Source: JAZKFT01 sp043760535 (GTDB lineage Bacteria; Bacteroidota; Bacteroidia; Chitinophagales; Chitinophagaceae). From it: DNA of 24,458 nucleotides. The stretch is taken from positions 1 to 24,458 of the forward strand of contig JAYUOV010000308.1 of NCBI GenBank assembly GCA_043760535.1, written 5' to 3'. The position numbers and the translations under genes are program-made. The notes under the pieces were generated by a model that saw only the letters and a program-made list of their open reading frames with translations, did no database searches and was not told the origin of the DNA. Shown one piece after another: positions 23,839 through 24,458 of this stretch. The stretch's first letter is position 1, and each line of letters begins with the position of its first letter.

Positions 23839-23846
23839 TAAGTTTG
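23839..23846 (+). promoter_or_regulatory. -7 box (TAAGTTTG) ahead of the aspartic protease gene
   Basis: TAAGTTTG at 23839-23846 is a perfect TAnnTTTG box, 19 bases before the ATG at 23866. No TTTG is visible at the right upstream distance. Between it and the ATG lies the purine-rich AAAAGGAAAAG, a reasonable ribosome binding site, which is uncommon in this window. The predicted leader is very short. Confidence 0.4.
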
Positions 23847-23865
23847 AAATCTAAAAGGAAAAGTT

Positions 23866-24285
23866 ATGGGAATGGTATATGCAGACATCGAACTAATTAA
23901 TACAACCGATGTAGAATTGGCACGCCGCCACATTATTGGTGAGGAAGAAATTAAACGAGTACGGCTGCAAATGCTTGCAGATAGCGGTGCTTATATGATG
24001 GCTATTAATGAAACAATACAATCGCAACTGGAGCTTCCGTTTATTGAAAACCGGAAAGCTGTAATGGCCGATGGTACCATAAAAGAATTTGAAGTGGTAG
24101 GGCCTGTAATGGTAAAATTCTCCAACCGTACTGCTGTATGCAATGCCTATGTACTTGCCGGGGATAGTGAGCCTTTATTGGGTGCCATACCCATGGAAGA
24201 AATGGATGTGTTGATACATCCGTTACGACAGGAATTAGTGGTAAATCCAGAGCATCCTAATTATGCGGTTTTGAAGATGAAATGA
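23866..24285 (+). CDS. Retropepsin-like (clan AA) aspartic protease family protein
   Basis: The 139-residue protein is a single retropepsin-like domain. The active-site motif reads MLADSGAYMMAI, with the catalytic D39 in D39-S40-G41 rather than the more common DTG. The second conserved block is EPLLGAIPMEEMDVLIHPLRQELVVNP, typical of bacterial clan AA proteins. One lobe has one aspartate, so an active enzyme would have to be a homodimer. No signal peptide is present, so it should be cytoplasmic. MGM at the start allows initiation at 23866 or 23872; the GGAAAAG just upstream favours 23866. It is divergent from the metalloprotease gene. The biological role of these small bacterial proteins is mostly unknown. 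Confidence 0.87.
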   Translation: MGMVYADIELINTTDVELARRHIIGEEEIKRVRLQMLADSGAYMMAINETIQSQLELPFIENRKAVMADGTIKEFEVVGPVMVKFSNRTAVCNAYVLAGDSEPLLGAIPMEEMDVLIHPLRQELVVNPEHPNYAVLKMK

Positions 24286-24303
24286 GTGTTTGTTTTAAAA
24301 CAC
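24286..24303 (+). terminator. Weak candidate terminator after the aspartic protease gene
   Basis: GTGTTT at 24286-24291 pairs with AAACAC at 24298-24303, directly after the stop codon; the centre contains the palindrome GTTTTAAAAC. The stem is AT-rich and lacks a T-run, so function is doubtful. Confidence 0.28.
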
Positions 24304-24307
24304 AATA

Positions 24308-24342
24308 GCACCCACGGCTGGCGCAGGCCTCTCGGCCTGTGC
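24308..24342. repeat. REP-like hairpin sharing 11 bases with the 21058-21260 cluster
   Basis: GCGCAGGCC at 24321-24329 pairs with GGCCTGTGC at 24334-24342 (one G-T pair, loop TCTC). Just before it, GCACCCACGGC at 24308-24318 is the exact reverse complement of 21084-21094, inside the second hairpin of the multi-hairpin cluster. It appears to be another member of the same repeat family, in inverse orientation. Confidence 0.6.
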
Positions 24343-24400
24343 TGCCAAATTACTTGATCTAAATTATCAAACTTTAAACAATTTGTAATCAAGTAACACC

Positions 24401-24458
24401 ATGGCACAGGAAGCCGACCCGCAAAGCCCTCGCCTCATTCCTGCGCCAGATGTATTCC
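24401..24458 (+). CDS. Possible 5' end of a further gene, cut by the window edge
   Basis: An ATG at 24401 opens a frame of 19 codons without a stop to the end of the window (MAQEADPQSPRLIPAPDVF). The base composition turns from AT-rich spacer to GC-richer codons at this point, which suggests coding sequence. Too little is visible to name a family, and no clear ribosome binding site precedes it. Confidence 0.35.
   Translation, partial: MAQEADPQSPRLIPAPDVF

Noticed and set aside
23763..23933. 57-residue N-terminal extension of the metalloprotease
   Set aside because: The signal peptide starts at 23762, and the extension overlaps the aspartic protease gene and its promoter region.

Overview
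This 24.5-kb window comes from a member of the Bacteroidota, most likely near the Chitinophagaceae/Sphingobacteriales. The evidence is a PorP/SprF-family type IX secretion (T9SS) outer-membrane protein, a 2923-residue surface protein ending in a gliding-motility-associated C-terminal (CHU_C) domain, a DUF5723 protein, a DUF5117/DUF4953-type metzincin, and several upstream regions that fit the Bacteroidota promoter pattern TTTG-N19-21-TAnnTTTG. No tRNA, rRNA, CRISPR array, prophage or transposase gene was seen.

Layout. 1-2110: 3' part of a secreted, repeat-built surface protein. 2111-2369: an 18-bp perfect inverted repeat, then a decayed heptamer-type TGACC repeat. 2370-2684: a stand-alone LytTR DNA-binding protein. 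2795-5363 (minus): a two-component operon, a 7TM-DISM histidine kinase whose 3' end overlaps a NarL/FixJ-type response regulator. 5728-6768 (plus, divergent from the kinase): PorP/SprF. 7010-15781: the giant adhesin-like protein. 16108-17559: DUF5723 protein. 17842-18549 (minus): pirin. 18872-19456: small secreted protein of unknown function. 19808-20860: Rieske non-heme iron oxygenase. 21324-23762 (minus): secreted zinc metalloprotease. 23866-24285 (plus): small retropepsin-like (clan AA) aspartic protease. 24401-24458: possible start of another gene.

How it may work together. The core is a cell-surface module. The PorP/SprF protein is probably the partner of the CHU_C-tailed giant protein, as SprF is for SprB in Flavobacterium. 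The kinase/regulator pair reads divergently from it and is a candidate controller, which is inference from position only. The giant protein has about nine beta-sandwich modules with a W-Y-x-F core, then PKD/Ig-like modules, ten tandem 53-residue repeats each with two conserved cysteines, more Ig/PKD modules, and the sorting domain. The right-hand genes look like unrelated housekeeping or metabolic genes.

The intergenic spaces are unusually rich in short structured DNA. They hold heptameric tandem repeats at several loci, a multi-hairpin REP-like cluster (21058-21260), a 109-bp element with 11-bp terminal inverted repeats (17631-17739), and clear intrinsic terminators at 17785-17825 and 20869-20892.
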